From NCBI GenBank assembly GCA_021229015.1, contig CM037785.1, forward strand, positions 2,882,350 through 2,946,349: a stretch of DNA of 64,000 nucleotides. Reading direction: 5' to 3'. The stretch comes from Solen grandis (taxonomy: Eukaryota > Mollusca > Bivalvia > Adapedonta > Solenidae). The notes beneath the pieces were generated by a model. It was not told where the DNA came from. It did not search any database and saw only the letters and a program-made list of their open reading frames with translations. The position numbers and the translations under genes are program-made. Of the stretch, positions 36,237-47,500 are shown piece by piece. The first letter of the stretch is position 1, and every line of letters begins with the position of its first letter.

Positions 36237-38654
36237 CAGTAAAACCTCACTCTGCGACCAACTCATTATCACGACCAACTCAATATTACGGGCACATTTT
36301 GTCGGACCCGAATTTTTCTATATATTTCAATGGTCGCTCACCTCATTAAAGCGGGCAACTCAAAATACGACATCTGATTTCCGGTACAGGTGAAGGTCGC
36401 ACGTGCCGTAATTCGGATGTTTTGATAATACGGTAGATAAGATTCGATGGAGAGTGAAAACAATGGGTGAGATGGGTAATATTACGTAACAGAGAGCAAT
36501 CTTGGGATCTACGGATGTATTTCCTGTCAAGCTAATGAGTATTTGTTATATGTCCAGATTAGCTGCCCCTGATTAGCAGTAACAATCACCGTGACGCGTT
36601 TAGATTGACTAAAGTTTTGACAGTGGTTGATTGGCACGAAGACTTCCCACAAAAACTTGACTAAAATAGAATTAGATATCCCGTCATATTAGTCAATCAC
36701 TTTCATAACTACTTTCAAAAGACTTTAATTTAAAACTGAAATCAAACGTTAAGATCTTTAAATTCAAAAGAAATTGTCTTGAATCAAAACAGCGCGGGGA
36801 AAAGTCGGAGGCAACTGGATAATTAAACTAGATGTGGGTGTTCCTCGGAACACTTGTGTCGCCTGCATTTAAGCATGTTTGATGAAAGAATTGACTAGAA
36901 AATCGATCTTTTGACAAATTATTGATAAAGCATTAGAATACATATTACAAATTCAAACAGTGCAAATGTAAAATTTTCCCGAGCACTTTCGACTATACAG
37001 TCTTATAGAGGAGTGTCAGAAGACTATGAATTCAAAACATTAACTGTAAGAAAAATTATGACGTCATTAAGCACTTATGACGTTAATTATATATATGTTG
37101 CAAGTTTGTAGTCATCATTATCATTATTGAGTTATCATTCTTGTGTACTGCACTCAGACCAAGAGATCTATCTAAAAGTTTAAGGCAACACTTCAAATAC
37201 TTTACAAGTTATGCACCACACAAGAATTAAATCCAAAAAAATAAACAAAGGGAAATAACTCCAAAAATACAACAGTTATCATTCTTGCACAATGCACTCC
37301 ATGAGATCTTTCCACCTGTGAGGTTTCAAAGTAATACCTCAAATACTTTTCGTGTTATGCTCCAGACAAAAATGAAGTCTGAGTATCAACAAAGGGCAAT
37401 AACTCAGAAAATATGAAAGTCATGGTTATCATTCTTATGCACTGCACTCTGCCTCAATGTGATCTATCCATGTTTTAAGTTTCAAGGTGATACCTCAAAT
37501 ACTTTTTGAGTTATGGTCCGGACAAAAATAAAATCTCAGAATCAACAAAGGGTAATAACTCAGAAAATACGAAAGTCAGAAGAAAATATATAAGTAACGG
37601 TTATTATTCTTCTGCACTGCACTCCAACTCCATGAGATCTCTCCAATTATGAAGTTTAGCAATACCTCACATACCTTTTATGTTACGCTTCAAACAAAAA
37701 TAGTCAAAGTCTGAGGATCAACAAAGCACATACCTTTCACGTTACGCTCCGAACAAAAATAGGCTAAGTCTGAGAATCAACAAAAGGCAATAACTCAGTA
37801 AAAAAGAAAGTCAGTGTTCTCATTCATTAGCATTGCACTTCACATCAATGTGATTTATCTACCTAAAAAGTTTCAAGTCAGTACCTCAAATACTTTTCAA
37901 AATATGCCCCGGAAAAAATTAAGTCTGAAAATTTACAAAGGGCAATAACTCAGAAAATATTAAAGTCAGAGTTATCATTCTTGTGCACTGCACTCCACCT
38001 CAATGTGATCTATCCATGTTTTAAGTTTCAAGGTGATACCTCAAATACTTTTTGAGTTATGGTCCGGACAAAAATAAAATCTCAGAATCAACAAAGGGTA
38101 ATAACTCAGAAAATACGAAAGTCAGAGTTATCATTCTTGTGCACTGCACTCCACCTCAATGTGATCTATCCATGTTTTAAGTTTCAAGGTGATACCTCAA
38201 ATACTTTTCGAGTTATGCTCCGGACAAGAAAGTGTGACGCCGACGACGGACAAAGTGATCCCTATGTGTCTGCCATGCTATGCAGGCGACACAAAAAAAG
38301 CATATTACTACAACAATTGAATAAGCAATCACTTTGATAATTATAGGAAAATTAGAAAAATTTAAAATGGGTAGACTTTTAATCGGCATGATATGACCAT
38401 AGATTTTATTTTTAAATGTGAAAAAAAGTTTTATAAAAATAATCTGGATTAGATTTCATAACAAAACTTTTTAAAAACATTAAATTGATTCAAGAGATAT
38501 TATTTTCATCTCTCAAATTAAAACAAGTATTGAATTTGATCAACATTGAAATGAAATATTTTATGAAAAGACCAAACTCAATAATGAGACCAACTCAATA
38601 ATAAGACCACTTTCAGATGGACCCAATAGTGGTCTCATTATCGAGGTTTTACTG
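36237..38654. mobile_element. Mariner/pogo-like element with a nested insertion
   Basis: CAGTAAAACCTC at the left and GAGGTTTTACTG at the right are perfect 12 bp inverted repeats flanked by TA on both sides, the classic Tc1/mariner target duplication. Removing the nested repeat at 36828-38304 leaves about 940 bp without a transposase, so it is non-autonomous. Internal motifs GACCAACTCA(A/T)TA are repeated near both ends. Confidence 0.75.
36828..38304. mobile_element. Internally repeated TIR element, subfamily 4
   Basis: Begins with a perfect hairpin GTGTTCCTCGGAACAC, then TTGTGTCGCCTGCAT. The 3' end carries the complement ATGCAGGCGACACA followed by A's. About seven units of 150-190 bp contain CAAAGGGCAATAACTCAGAA, CACTGCACTCCA, GTGATCTATCCATGTTTTAA and CAAATACTTTT. 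A GACGCCGACGACGGAC patch precedes the 3' end. The body is unrelated to subfamilies 1-3, but the layout is the same. It is nested in the mariner-like element. Confidence 0.75.
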
Positions 38655-38701
38655 TAGTTTTAAAGGAGATGATCCCAATAAAGTTTTATCAAATTCTGTC
38701 C

Positions 38702-38801
38702 NNNNNNNNNNNNNNNNNNNNNNNNNNNNNNNNNNNNNNNNNNNNNNNNNNNNNNNNNNNNNNNNNNNNNNNNNNNNNNNNNNNNNNNNNNNNNNNNNNN
38801 N
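38702..38801. other. Assembly gap (100 N)
   Basis: Exactly 100 N; size unknown. It sits just after a nested repeat cluster, where assemblies commonly break. Confidence 0.99.
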
Positions 38802-39141
38802 AAGAAACTTTATCCCGGCCTTTAAAATTGAGGGTTTATTTATTGTTTATGACCAAATCAGCTGCTGACATATAGTTTCACAGACATATCCCAAAGTTCT
38901 TTTGAAAAAACAACAACAACACCCCCCCACCCCCCAAAAAAACAAACAACAACCAGATTAACCATTGATAACATGATACCCCATAATCTCATCATTAAAT
39001 TTGAATTAAAAATTGGAAAAATCCAAGTTTTAATATATAAATGGATTTCAGAGTGGCATTCTTATCTTAAATAGTCATGAATAGAAAATGTATATGCCAC
39101 TTACTTTCTGATTTGATACATTTCACCAAAATCTTTTTCTG

Positions 39142-40028
39142 AAATAGCTGTATGGTACCTGTTTAATTCTATAGTAACTGTATGGTAAATATTTATTTCT
39201 ATAGTAACTGTATGGTAAATATTTATTTCTATAGTAACTGTATGGTAAATATTTATTTCTATAGTAACTATGGTAAATATTTATTTCTATAGTAACTGTA
39301 TGGTAAATATTTATTTCTATAGTAACTGTATGGTAAATATTTATTTCTACAGTAACTGTATGGTAAATATTTATTTCTATAGTAACCATGGTAAATATTT
39401 ATTTCTATAGTAACTGTATGGTAAATATTTATTTCTAAAGTAACTGTATGGTAAATATTTATTTCTATAGTAACTATGGTAAATATTTATTTCTATAGTA
39501 ACTGTATGGTAAATATTTATTTCTACAGTAACTGTATGGTAAATATTTATTTCTATAGTAACTATGATAAATATTTATTTCTATAGTAACTGTATGGTTA
39601 ATATTTATTTCTATAGTAACTATGGTAAATATTTATTTCTATAGTAACTGTATGGTAAATATTTATTTCTATAGTAACTGTATGGTAAATATTTATTTCT
39701 ATAGTAACTGTATGGTAAATATTTATTTCTATAGTAACTGTATGGTAAATATTTATTTCTATAGTAACTGTATGGTTAATATTTATTTCTATAGTAACTA
39801 TGATAAATATTTATTTCTATAGTAACTGTATGGTTAATATTTATTTCTATAGTAACTGTATGGTTAATATATATTTCTATAGTAACTGTATGGTAAATAT
39901 TTATTTCTATAGTAACTATGGTAAATATTTATTTCTATAGTAACTGTATGGTTAATATTTATTTCTATAGTAACTATGGTAAATATTTAAATATTTATTT
40001 CTATAGTTACTGTATGGTAAATATTTAA
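39142..40028. repeat. 30/28 bp minisatellite, about 29 units
   Basis: Tandem units of TGTATGGTAAATATTTATTT plus CTATAGTAAC (30 bp) are interspersed with a 28 bp form lacking the 'TG' (GTAACTATGGTAAAT). Variants include GTTAAT for GTAAAT and ACAG for ATAG. The 30 bp form keeps a reading frame open by chance on either strand, producing repetitive false ORFs. Confidence 0.95.
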
Positions 40029-40309
40029 ACAAATTTTGCAAAGATCTGCTGGAAAATATACCAAGATATTTGTAAAGAAGCTGAATTAAATTCCAGTAAC
40101 ATACTAATCAAAGACAGGAAATACTTATCATGATGGTTATTTTGACAATTGTATTTGCTGAATCTTTTACATTGGACATTCAAACTTGAACTACAACAGC
40201 AACTAGGACCAAGCTGCAGTCTTGGTAAGGCTAATTTTAAAATAACTTTTCTTTAAGTTGGTAGTTTGACCTACTGTAAGGCTATATGACACTGATACAT
40301 GACACATTT

Positions 40310-40850
40310 GTAACACAGCTCATAGCATGACACACTCACATGTCACATATACATGACACATTCACATGTCACATATACATGACACTCACATGTCAATACT
40401 GAACATTACATACATATCATTCACATGTCACATATACATGATACATTTTAATACATAATACAATTAACACATTTACATTTCATAGCCCGTAACACATTAC
40501 ATCACATGCCATATTCACGCAACAGGGGTATGTGACACATTGACATAACATGACATATTCACACAGCAGAGCTATGTGACATACTGACATGACATATTCA
40601 AACAGCAGACATATTCAAACAGCAGAGCTATGTGACACATTGACACCACATATTCAAACATCAGAGCTATGTGACATATCAACATGACATATTCACACAA
40701 CAAAGCTATGTGACACATTGAAATGACATGACATATTCATGCAACAGAGCTATGTGACATATTGACATGACATATTCAAACAATAGAGCTATGTGACACA
40801 TTTACATGACATATTCACACAACAGAGCTATGAGACACATTGAAATCAGA
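40310..40850. repeat. ATGACAC-rich satellite; ~39 bp tandem repeat
   Basis: First part: short repeats of CACATGTCACATATACATGA. From about 40530 a ~39 bp unit containing GAGCTATGTGACACATTGAC and ATGACATATTCA(A/C)ACA recurs about eight times (anchors at 40571, 40628, 40665, 40704, 40749, 40788, 40827). No coding potential. Confidence 0.85.
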
Positions 40851-43800
40851 GGACATGACAACCCCATCCACATCCTGATAATACTCGGGTCAAGGCAGGA
40901 GTGTTGGGATGCCAGGTAAAGTGAAAACAATAGCAACTTAGACATTCTCTATCACACAAGATCCAAAATCACGCCTTTAACGCATGGACACAAGATGATA
41001 GTCATATACATTATCTTTTATTTTCTATCAATAAAATGTACTTAGCATTGATTTTGATTCTTGAAAGTAAAATTCTGAAAATTCAAAATCCTGAAATTCT
41101 AACGAGGTACAGAATTATAATTATATACTGCCCTTTTGATGTTTTGAGTTTAACATTTAAGTGGGGCCCTGTATCTGTAATATTAAGAACTCATTTCAAA
41201 CAATAAAACTCCTTACAAATGTCTTAAAAATCTTGATGCCTATGGTGAACCTACTAATATGTACCTCTAAAAGGTGAGTTTTATATTCTACTTAATACAT
41301 GTATACATTTTGTATCTAAAAGCAGTGACATTAGAGTGGCTTTAATTACGTGCTATATCTTAATTTAATTTAAAAAAAAAATGTGATCTGTAACATCACA
41401 CAATGCAGCTGATTACATTTTGTATTTACTCTGGTGCAAAATTTATGATGACAATAATCAAAACATGATTATGTAATGTTACAGATCACATAACTATCAT
41501 GTGACTATCACATGTGGTTTACATGTTGGACAGTGCTCTGGTATAGGGGGGAAGACAGCCAGGGGTGTGTGTTTCCTGTGTGGTGGGGGTACAAGGGGCC
41601 CGGTGTCAGGTGCTGAGGTATCGGGGGACCTACAATAAACGTCCAGGATACATCACATACACAGGGGGAACCGGTTGAGGTAATACGGGGTAACACGGCA
41701 TGCAAAACACCCAGACTCATTTCATGCCAATATCTCTCTAGATAAACAATGGTATTCATTGAAGCTACAGAAGAAAATTAATCACTGTTTTTGAATAACT
41801 ACAAAGAAGAAAAACAATGTTTTACTATGCTTTTCTTATATCAGCTCAAAATTAAAATCTTGTAAAAACTTAAATGATACTTGTCAAGAGGAATTTTTAC
41901 AAGTTTGAAGAATTTGCTTCCAAATTGATGTAAAATAAATAAATAAATCTAAAACAAGTATTCAAGAAAGTTTCTGACAATGGCATCAATGAATATGGGT
42001 GTCTGATTCAGAATTGCTATGATACACTGGGTAATATGTTAAACCCGCATGATCTGTGGCAAACCTTTTTCATTTCTTGTATACTGGTCCTTCAACCAAA
42101 CAAAACACAAACGTTAGGGACTTGTCAACAGTTAAAACAAAAAGCAAATTCTTTCTGTTTGTTATGTGCATACATGTGTCAAGCTGTAAATGGGTAATGG
42201 GTTTGATCCCCGGCTACACAAGTGGTGCAAATAGAAGTACAGGTATAAACTGCCTTGCCTGTTGCTACACTTGTTTGTAATGACTAGTTGATGGAGAATA
42301 ATATGCTGTCTTAATAAACATCAAATGCACTGTGAAAAGTTTACTGGGATAATTTCAGAGAAATAAGAATGTAATTTTCAAAGCATTTTATCATTTTCAT
42401 GCTCTAATAACTATTTTTGATAAACAAAAGAGAAGGGGAGAAGTACAAATAATTGTTTTAGATATTTATTGCGAGTAACTTGTATACAGAACATTCATTT
42501 GAGGAGATAACAGAAGAATATTTAAGAAGAAAAGTCTCTGGGAAGATGTGAGAAGGGCCTTGAACACAAGTCAGCTTTGGTGCAATCATAATGTGACTAG
42601 CAATGGAGTACAACTGCACAGTATCTTTGTAACGTTAATGAAGTCTAAAAATGACTGGGAAAATGGTTAGAGATGTTAAATTCAAACTTATACACATGTG
42701 AGAATACACACATACACATACAACATAAGAGCAATTACATGCTTGTATATCAATCATTCTAATTACATTTTTGAATTTGTTTTCTCTTTACACTTGTAAA
42801 TTAATATATGGCATATATACAGCATAAATATGGTCAATATGATTCTTTAAACAAGTAAACATTACTATAACTACCGAAAACAAGAAAATGTAATCAAGAG
42901 CATAATATGTTGACACGAATGTTTACCATTAAACATGTATATATAGAGATATAGAGCATCTGACCTTGTTGCATAGTCTGACACTGAGGATGAGGAGTAC
43001 TACGAAAAAATTTGTATATATTTTTTTTTAATAAAAAACGAGTTTGACTGAAGAAAACTGCAAATATAAGATGTCTGAACATGATATTTTTGACAAAAAA
43101 ATAATTGTCCATTATTGTCAGAAAAAATAAGGAAAACAAGTAGACAATATAAACATGTACATGAAATATCTAAGTATTCCTGGGTCAGTATGCTGTTCAT
43201 ATTCACTCACAGATCTATAGAGGGATTCTTGTAAAAAAAATAAACAGAAAATCTAAAAATAAATTTTGAAGGAAAAATCAACTCCTGTGTGTTATTTTCC
43301 ATGTTATATCTACTCACAGTAAGTAAGGTATGGGAAGATGGGGGAGCATAAACACCTAAAACCCTTCTTATAATCATCTATATCAATAAAAATAATTACC
43401 AACAACATAGTTATGCTAATCCATTTGTATATAAGGTCAACATATTAATAATGGGTAGAATCTATTCCAAATCAAAGTTGTTGTTTTTTTCTCAGTTCGT
43501 TACTAGAAATGAAAATATGGAGAAAACAAAAGTGTAGAAAAAAACTAAATGTAATTAATGATACAAGGAGAGATTTTCCGGTAGGATACAAAAAAATTAC
43601 AATACTGAACAGGGAAAAATGAAAATCATAAATCAGATCTAGTTTCAGCTTTCGGGTTGGGGAAGATTACAGGCAGCTTACAATAAAATGTGTAACTATG
43701 TGTGACAAAGTACAATATAACTTGGTATAAATGCACCAGGTAGATACCAAGAAGCAAAAGATATGAAACATTTAATCTGAAAATAATGATACAAAGTGAA

Positions 43801-44024
43801 CTAAAATCTTATCTCCATTTTGTCATGAATTAGAGAATTAGAGAACTACTATCTGGTCAGTAGCCATAGATAGAGACTCAGCCATTGAATAGAAGAAAGT
43901 GAATCTTGGAAAAAATATAACAGCATGAGTTTTTCACTGTCTCAAACATTGTGGTAATTATTATCATAATTATCGGTTTAACATGAATTAAAGCTTATTT
44001 AATTCCCTACCAGTATTCCATTTT
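40851..44024. other. No gene recognised; local GC-rich patch at ~41510-41720
   Basis: Mostly AT-rich. About 41510-41720 is conspicuously G-rich on the plus strand. The minus strand there is open for 83 codons (41508-41759), rich in Pro/His/Thr, but I see no family and no convincing splice sites. Near 42200 GGGTTTGATCCCCGG resembles a SINE B box. The rest holds nothing I can support. Confidence 0.35.
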
Positions 44025-44030
44025 TTTATT
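44025..44030 (-). terminator. Candidate polyadenylation signal for the HEAT-repeat gene
   Basis: AATAAA on the minus strand, about 400 bases after the stop codon. Motif only. Confidence 0.35.
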
Positions 44031-44427
44031 CTTGCTACTCAAAGGAGCTTAAATAACAAATGCATTATTGGACAGCACTACCTGCAATGCTTATTTCATG
44101 TATTACCCTATGAAAGAATCAGCTGACCTATAAAACCTGCATAGAAACTGACTAGTCTAGACATTACATAAAGGCTGACAGTTTTTTTACCAAAAGGAGA
44201 AAGAATAAAGACAAATGAAGCTGATACTATTCATATTTAAGGGTCATGAAGTAGTAGAATTTTCAGCTGAAGTGATTGTGAGGGCCTCCCTGCAGTTACC
44301 TTTACTTACAATATGAAACACACTGACTTCAAACACCTGTCTTTGATATGAACTTTATAAGATCTGCATAGAGTAACAGGTGACCAGTCCAAGGGACAGA
44401 CCACAACAGGGCCCGACACTCTTCCAC

Positions 44428-44523
44428 CTACCTGGCCAGGGCTCCCTCCACCTTGTCTCTCTCTCGCAAGGCTCGTAACACACGCTTATCTGCCAGCTTT
44501 AGCACAGTAAATGTCCTGGCAAT
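44428..44523 (-). CDS. HEATR4: HEATR4-like last coding exon
   Basis: Acceptor TTTACAG|, in phase 0. It encodes 31 residues, IARTFTVLKLADKR then VLRALRERDKVEGALAR, and stops at TAG (44430-44428). It follows the Leu-rich helix of the previous exon, completing the last HEAT pair. Confidence 0.85.
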   Translation of the reverse strand: MARTFTVLKLADKRVLRALRERDKVEGALAR

Positions 44524-47500
44524 CTGTAAAGAAAAGAATAATTGGGTTAAATAAGGGTTCTCCTTGTTATTCTTGAATTTCATATCTTTTTTTAACCCTT
44601 TCCCTCATAGAGGACACCATGAAAAGACCTATGCAAACAACATAAAACCAGATCAGCCTGCGAGTAACTCGCAGGCTGATCAGGTTTTATGTTGTTCGCT
44701 GCTCCTCAGTGGTCTGGAAATGAGGATTTTGTAATTAAATTTGGTAAGGTTAACTGTGGTTTTCTGCAGATCAGGCTTTATGTGGTACCTATTGAGTGCG
44801 TCAAAATGAGTCTATATGAGGGAAAGGGTTAAATGGAATATAGTCTTCTGACACAATAATTTTTGAGTCATGTTGGTATTTATGCTTAAAAGATAGAAGC
44901 TTGATATGCTTCAGTTTAATGGAAGTTTGCCATATCAAAAAATGCTAAAAGTTTCAATGTCTGAATATTTTCTGCAGATTGTAACAGAATTTCAAAACTC
45001 ACCATCAGTCTGACATATTCACTTGCATCAAGCTCCAGCATTTCCAGCAGCAGTCGGATATCTTCTCTGTCTTCATCTCCAGTGTACCCTAAAACAGAAG
45101 GAAGGATGATTTCAATAGCCACAATACTGTTGAATAAGGCTCCTTAATATACTGCTATGATATAAAATGAAATCACGGATGAACATTTGGATTAGAATTG
45201 TGACAAACATTCATAATAATTATATTAAATTAGATTTACTAATGTTATTTTCTAGTAATTAGATAATGATGCATAATCATATTTACTAAAGTTATAGAAA
45301 TTCATCAATGTTTAAATGCAAAGGGGAATAATCCTGATGTAACTGAAACATTTAGTAAGTTATCTCTCTTGACCTAAGCACCATGAGAACAACAAAGTCA
45401 CCAACCAGTGGTGTGTTCAGTCAAGAAAACGTTCGCTCACTGTTGCGAGTTGGTACCCAGCTTACATTCATTACACAGTGATAAAACAGGAGTCAAACCG
45501 CTCACGTTAGCTCCCGTTAGGATGACTGAACACACAGCAGATTGATGATCATTTATCTACCGAGGTTGTTGTCATCACAAGCAATAACTGTATTGTAATA
45601 AACAATGGAACAAACAGTTTTATCAAATTCATGATTTTGTGTCAGATGGTATTTGCTCCAGTCATTGTCTGCACCAGAATAATGGAAAAGTACTTGATGA
45701 AAAGGGGGCATAACTCTGGTTATGAATGGATAAATCTGAATATCCAGCTCTACATAGACACTATGTGAATATGTTTAAATAAATTTTGTGTATGATATTG
45801 CCTTCACAAGCCACTGAAAGCTTATGTCCCCACAAGTGATATTTTGTACTTCATCTTTTCAGATGACAAAGTTGAAATTGAATCTCTTTGCAACAAACAA
45901 CCCATATATCCCAAGAGAATCTAAGAAATATTTGCATGTGGACAAAGAATTTACATAAAACTTGTTGATTTATACCCCCTTATTGTTTACAATTTCTTAA
46001 AATTTCAAAAGAAGGGAAGTTAACTGTAAGGAGACCTATTCAAGAGGAAGCACTCACCACTGAGATGACAGCCTGGGCACGGACATCTTCATCTGTGTCT
46101 TCTAGTCGCCTGTGTGAATGGTCATTCAACATTTTTCAGCATGAAGGAACAAAAAACAGATATTACAAACCTAACTTAAGACTAAATTGATATAGGAAGG
46201 CCTTTCCCTGTTTTTGTTTTGCTGCAATTAGTGACAAGTAACAATGAACTGACAAGAACAGTTAATCTAAATATATATGTATTCTTTTGACCTGAAGATC
46301 AGCTTAAAAAATACTACAAATGAAGAACTGATAAATTAAAAGGGCAATTTTTTTAAACCTTTAAGGAGAAAATCCATTATAACACACTCCGATATAACGC
46401 AAATTTCAACATAATATGGATCAACATTGGAAACAAAATCTTTATTTTGTAATTTGTTTAGGTGATCATCAGCAGATCATAATGCAGTCTATCATAACAG
46501 TATCTAGACATCAACCCCAAATAGAGCATTATAATGAAGCTGCATTGTGTAGGTTAAATCTTTGTCAACTATGTACATTGTACATGATTCTTACTTTTCT
46601 ATCCTATCACAAGCCTTCCCAAACATCCCCAGTGCGGCAAGGGCCTTGGCAGCAGAGATACGGACATCCTGAAGAAAATGATGTCAAATTTGACAATCAG
46701 CCATCACTTAACCCTTTCCCTCATATAGACTCATTTTGACGCACTCAATAGGTATCACATAAAGCCTGATCTGCAGAAAACCACATTTAAACCTTACCAA
46801 ATTTAATTACAAAATCCTCATTTCCAGACCACTGAGGAGCAGCGAGCAGCATAAAACCTGATCAGCCTGCGAGTTACTCGCAGGCTGATCTGGTTTTATG
46901 CTGTTCACATAGGTCTTTTCATGGTGTCCTCTATGAGGGAAAGGGTTAAACAAGACCACACTGAATGCAGTGCTAACTTCCATGTGTTTTGCCTTGTCCA
47001 CTGCTTATATATTACTAGATCTATCACAAAAGTTGATTAATACCTATGTATCCAGCCTTTCTTCATGTAAGGTGAGTGTGATGAGTGTGATTCTTATATA
47101 GCCCACTTCTGCGAAGCAGAGGTTATAAAATGTGCATAGATTCTGATGTTTTATGTAAGGTACACAAATGAGATTACTTAGAAATAAAATACAATGGATT
47201 CTGATTTTTTATGTAAGGTACACAAATAAGATTTCTTTGAATACTAAAAAATAAAAATACATATTAATTTCACAAATGTCCATCATTTCATATAGGTATA
47301 GTTCCATACTTCATTTAATCAGACATTTTTCATTAAAGCGGTCATTCAAATGGGGGGTGCTATCATGGTGATACAATGTCAAAAAAGTGTCAAAATAAAA
47401 TGGTGGCAATGACTGGATAAAGAAAAGTTTTTCTGGGTAAGTACTAGTTAATCATCAGTAATAGGGGTTTCCATGTTTAAAACCAAAATGGCAGCAACAC

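Noticed and set aside
38617..38875. ORFs across the second N gap
   Set aside because: Same reason, and the flanks are transposon sequence.
39123..39822. Repetitive ORFs (MVNIYFYSNC repeats and their minus-strand counterpart)
   Set aside because: The 30 bp unit is a multiple of three, so the frame stays open by arithmetic. No start context, introns or family, and the frame breaks wherever the 28 bp unit occurs.
39142..40028. Evenly spaced array as a CRISPR locus
   Set aside because: No unique spacers between repeats, and the genome is clearly eukaryotic.
41508..41759. 83-codon Pro/His-rich minus ORF as a gene
   Set aside because: Base composition is unusual, but no domain, splice partner or repeat of the pattern was found.
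46807..47001. 64-codon minus ORF, and the similar frame at 56946-57290
   Set aside because: Both are translations of the piggyBac-like MITE, which explains their shared residues.
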